From Bacteroidia bacterium (GTDB lineage: Bacteria; Planctomycetota; Phycisphaerae; Phycisphaerales; SM1A02), in assembly GCA_030054235.1 (NCBI GenBank), contig JASGCG010000042.1, forward strand, positions 1 to 9,155: a stretch of 9,155 nt of DNA, in the 5' to 3' direction. Position 1 is the stretch's first letter, and the number at the start of each line of letters is the position of its first letter. This document shows positions 7,770 through 9,155 of this stretch, piece by piece. The notes below the pieces were generated by a model that was not told the DNA's origin, ran no database searches, and was given only the letters and a program-made list of their open reading frames with translations. The translations under genes were made by a program, and so were the position numbers.

Positions 7770-9155
7770 TCATGCGCCACGCCGAAGCAGGCGCAGGCTG
7801 TTGAGCACCACGCTCACGCTGCTGAGCGCCATGGCAGCACTGGCGAGCATCGGTGGGAGCATCCACCCGGTCCAGGGCCAGAGCGCGCCGGCAGCCACCG
7901 GGATCATGACCGCGTTGTAGCCGAAGGCCCACCATAGGTTCTGCGTGATGGTGCGCAGCGTGCGCCGTGCCGAGCGCACCGCGATCGGCAGCGCGGCAAG
8001 GTCCCCGCGCATGAGCGTGAGGTCCGCCGCTTCGAGCGCGATCGCAGCGCCGCAGCCCATGGCGATCCCAACCTCGGCCTGCGCGAGAGCAGGCGCATCG
8101 TTGATGCCGTCGCCCACCATGGCCACGCGCGCGCCACCATCCTGCAGCTCGATGATCGTGCGCGCCTTGTCGTGCGGCAGGACCCCGGCAATCACTCGAT
8201 CGATGCCGACTTCGCGCCCAATCACGAGCGCAACCGACTCCCGGTCACCCGTCAGCATCACAGGCTCGATGCCCAAGGATCGAAGTGACGCCACGGCGGA
8301 TGCGCTGCCGGCTCGGGCCGCATCACGAAGCTGGATCGCACCGAGCACATGGTCATCCAACGCCACGACAGCGATCGTCGACGCATCGTCATCGCTCTCG
8401 GGAAACGGAAGGCCCGCACCGGCGATCCATGCAGGCGTGCCCACGAGCACGCGCTGACCGCCGACCACCCCTTCGACGCCCTGCCCGGGATGGGCCACAA
8501 CGTCGGTCGCCGGCTTGAGCAGGATCCCCCGCTCGTCAGCCGCGGCGACGATCGCCCTCGCCAAGGGATGCTCGCTTGATCGCTCGACCGACGCAGCGAC
8601 CGTGATCAGCTCGCGCTCGGTGACCCCTGCGAATGCAGTCATGCTTGAGACCCGCGGTCGACCTTCGGTGATCGTGCCCGTCTTGTCGAGAACGACCGTC
8701 GTGACACGCGCGAGCGATTCCAGTGCGGCGCCGCCCTTCACGAGGATGCCCCTCCGCGCAGCCGCGGCAGTGCCGGCCATGATCGCTGCAGGTGTGGCCA
8801 GCCCCATCGCGCACGGACACGCGATGATGAGCGTGGACACCATCGCCAGAAGGGCGCGCCCGATGCGATCCTCGGACGGGCCGAGCAGGATCCACATCGT
8901 GCCCGCCAGCAGTGCGATCGCCAGCACGATGGGCACGAACCGAGCGCTCACGCGATCGGCGAGGCGCGCGATCGGCGCCTTGCTGCCTTGGGCATCCTCG
9001 ACGGCACGCACGACCTGTGCCAGCACCGTGGCGCTGCCCACCTGCTTGGCGATCATGCGCAGGGCACCCGAACCGTTGACCGTGCCGCCGAGCACGCGAT
9101 CGCCGGGGGCCTTGTCGACGGGCATCGGCTCGCCCGTCAGCATCGATTCATCGAC
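7770..9155 (-). CDS. copA: Cu(I)-exporting P1B-type ATPase (CopA), C-terminal 461 residues
   Basis: The frame runs off the window end, so the heavy-metal-binding N-terminus and first membrane helices are not seen. The visible part uses ATP to move copper(I) across the cytoplasmic membrane. In order from the window edge (partial numbering): actuator motif DESMLTGE (2-9), a membrane helix (about 72-91), the metal-binding CPC (113-115) in the next helix, the phosphorylated Asp in DKTGT (157-161), SEHP (194-197) in the nucleotide domain, TGD (302-304) and GDGINDAP (348-355). The last two helices carry YN (413-414) and MxxSS (442-446), which with CPC mark the Cu(I) group P1B-1 rather than Zn or Cd pumps. 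The stretch GCGAAIALEAAD is slightly unusual in lacking the Asp of the common GTD. No copper regulator or chaperone is visible; any would lie beyond 9155. Confidence 0.93.
   Translation of the reverse strand, partial: VDESMLTGEPMPVDKAPGDRVLGGTVNGSGALRMIAKQVGSATVLAQVVRAVEDAQGSKAPIARLADRVSARFVPIVLAIALLAGTMWILLGPSEDRIGRALLAMVSTLIIACPCAMGLATPAAIMAGTAAAARRGILVKGGAALESLARVTTVVLDKTGTITEGRPRVSSMTAFAGVTERELITVAASVERSSEHPLARAIVAAADERGILLKPATDVVAHPGQGVEGVVGGQRVLVGTPAWIAGAGLPFPESDDDASTIAVVALDDHVLGAIQLRDAARAGSASAVASLRSLGIEPVMLTGDRESVALVIGREVGIDRVIAGVLPHDKARTIIELQDGGARVAMVGDGINDAPALAQAEVGIAMGCGAAIALEAADLTLMRGDLAALPIAVRSARRTLRTITQNLWWAFGYNAVMIPVAAGALWPWTGWMLPPMLASAAMALSSVSVVLNSLRLLRRGA

Overview
The window is GC-rich DNA with tightly packed genes, most likely from a free-living bacterium. 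It reads as a housekeeping and signalling neighbourhood, with no phage, insertion-sequence, CRISPR, tRNA or rRNA signal. The taxon cannot be fixed. The mix of prfC, a FIST protein, a DcsG-like ATP-grasp enzyme and GAF/PAS sensors, with few Shine-Dalgarno sites, would fit a GC-rich planctomycete (Phycisphaerae-like) or a proteobacterium. That is an impression, not a result.

Layout from left to right: (1) the 3' part of a DinB-family protein (+), cut by the window start. (2) On the minus strand, a two-gene operon: a FIST-domain sensor (start 4013) followed by a GAF-like/PAS/GGDEF/EAL protein (start 2811). The two overlap as TGATG, and the second gene's ribosome binding site lies in the last codons of the first. 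(3) A 162-bp divergent region, then prfC, encoding peptide chain release factor 3 (+). (4) A stand-alone ATP-grasp gene (-) whose stop codon abuts that of prfC inside a palindrome. (5) A short divergent region, then a GAF-PAS protein (+) with no output domain. (6) The 3' two-thirds or so of a CopA-type Cu(I) P1B-ATPase gene (-), whose N-terminal part lies beyond the window end.

The most coherent functional unit is the FIST plus GGDEF/EAL operon. FIST proteins of the NosP group are haem-based nitric oxide sensors often encoded beside c-di-GMP enzymes or histidine kinases, so this pair may be a two-protein sensor/c-di-GMP module. The GGDEF, inhibitory-site and EAL residues are all intact, so the enzyme could both make and degrade c-di-GMP. 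The other genes look like independent single transcription units. Every gap between genes is shorter than 170 bp.
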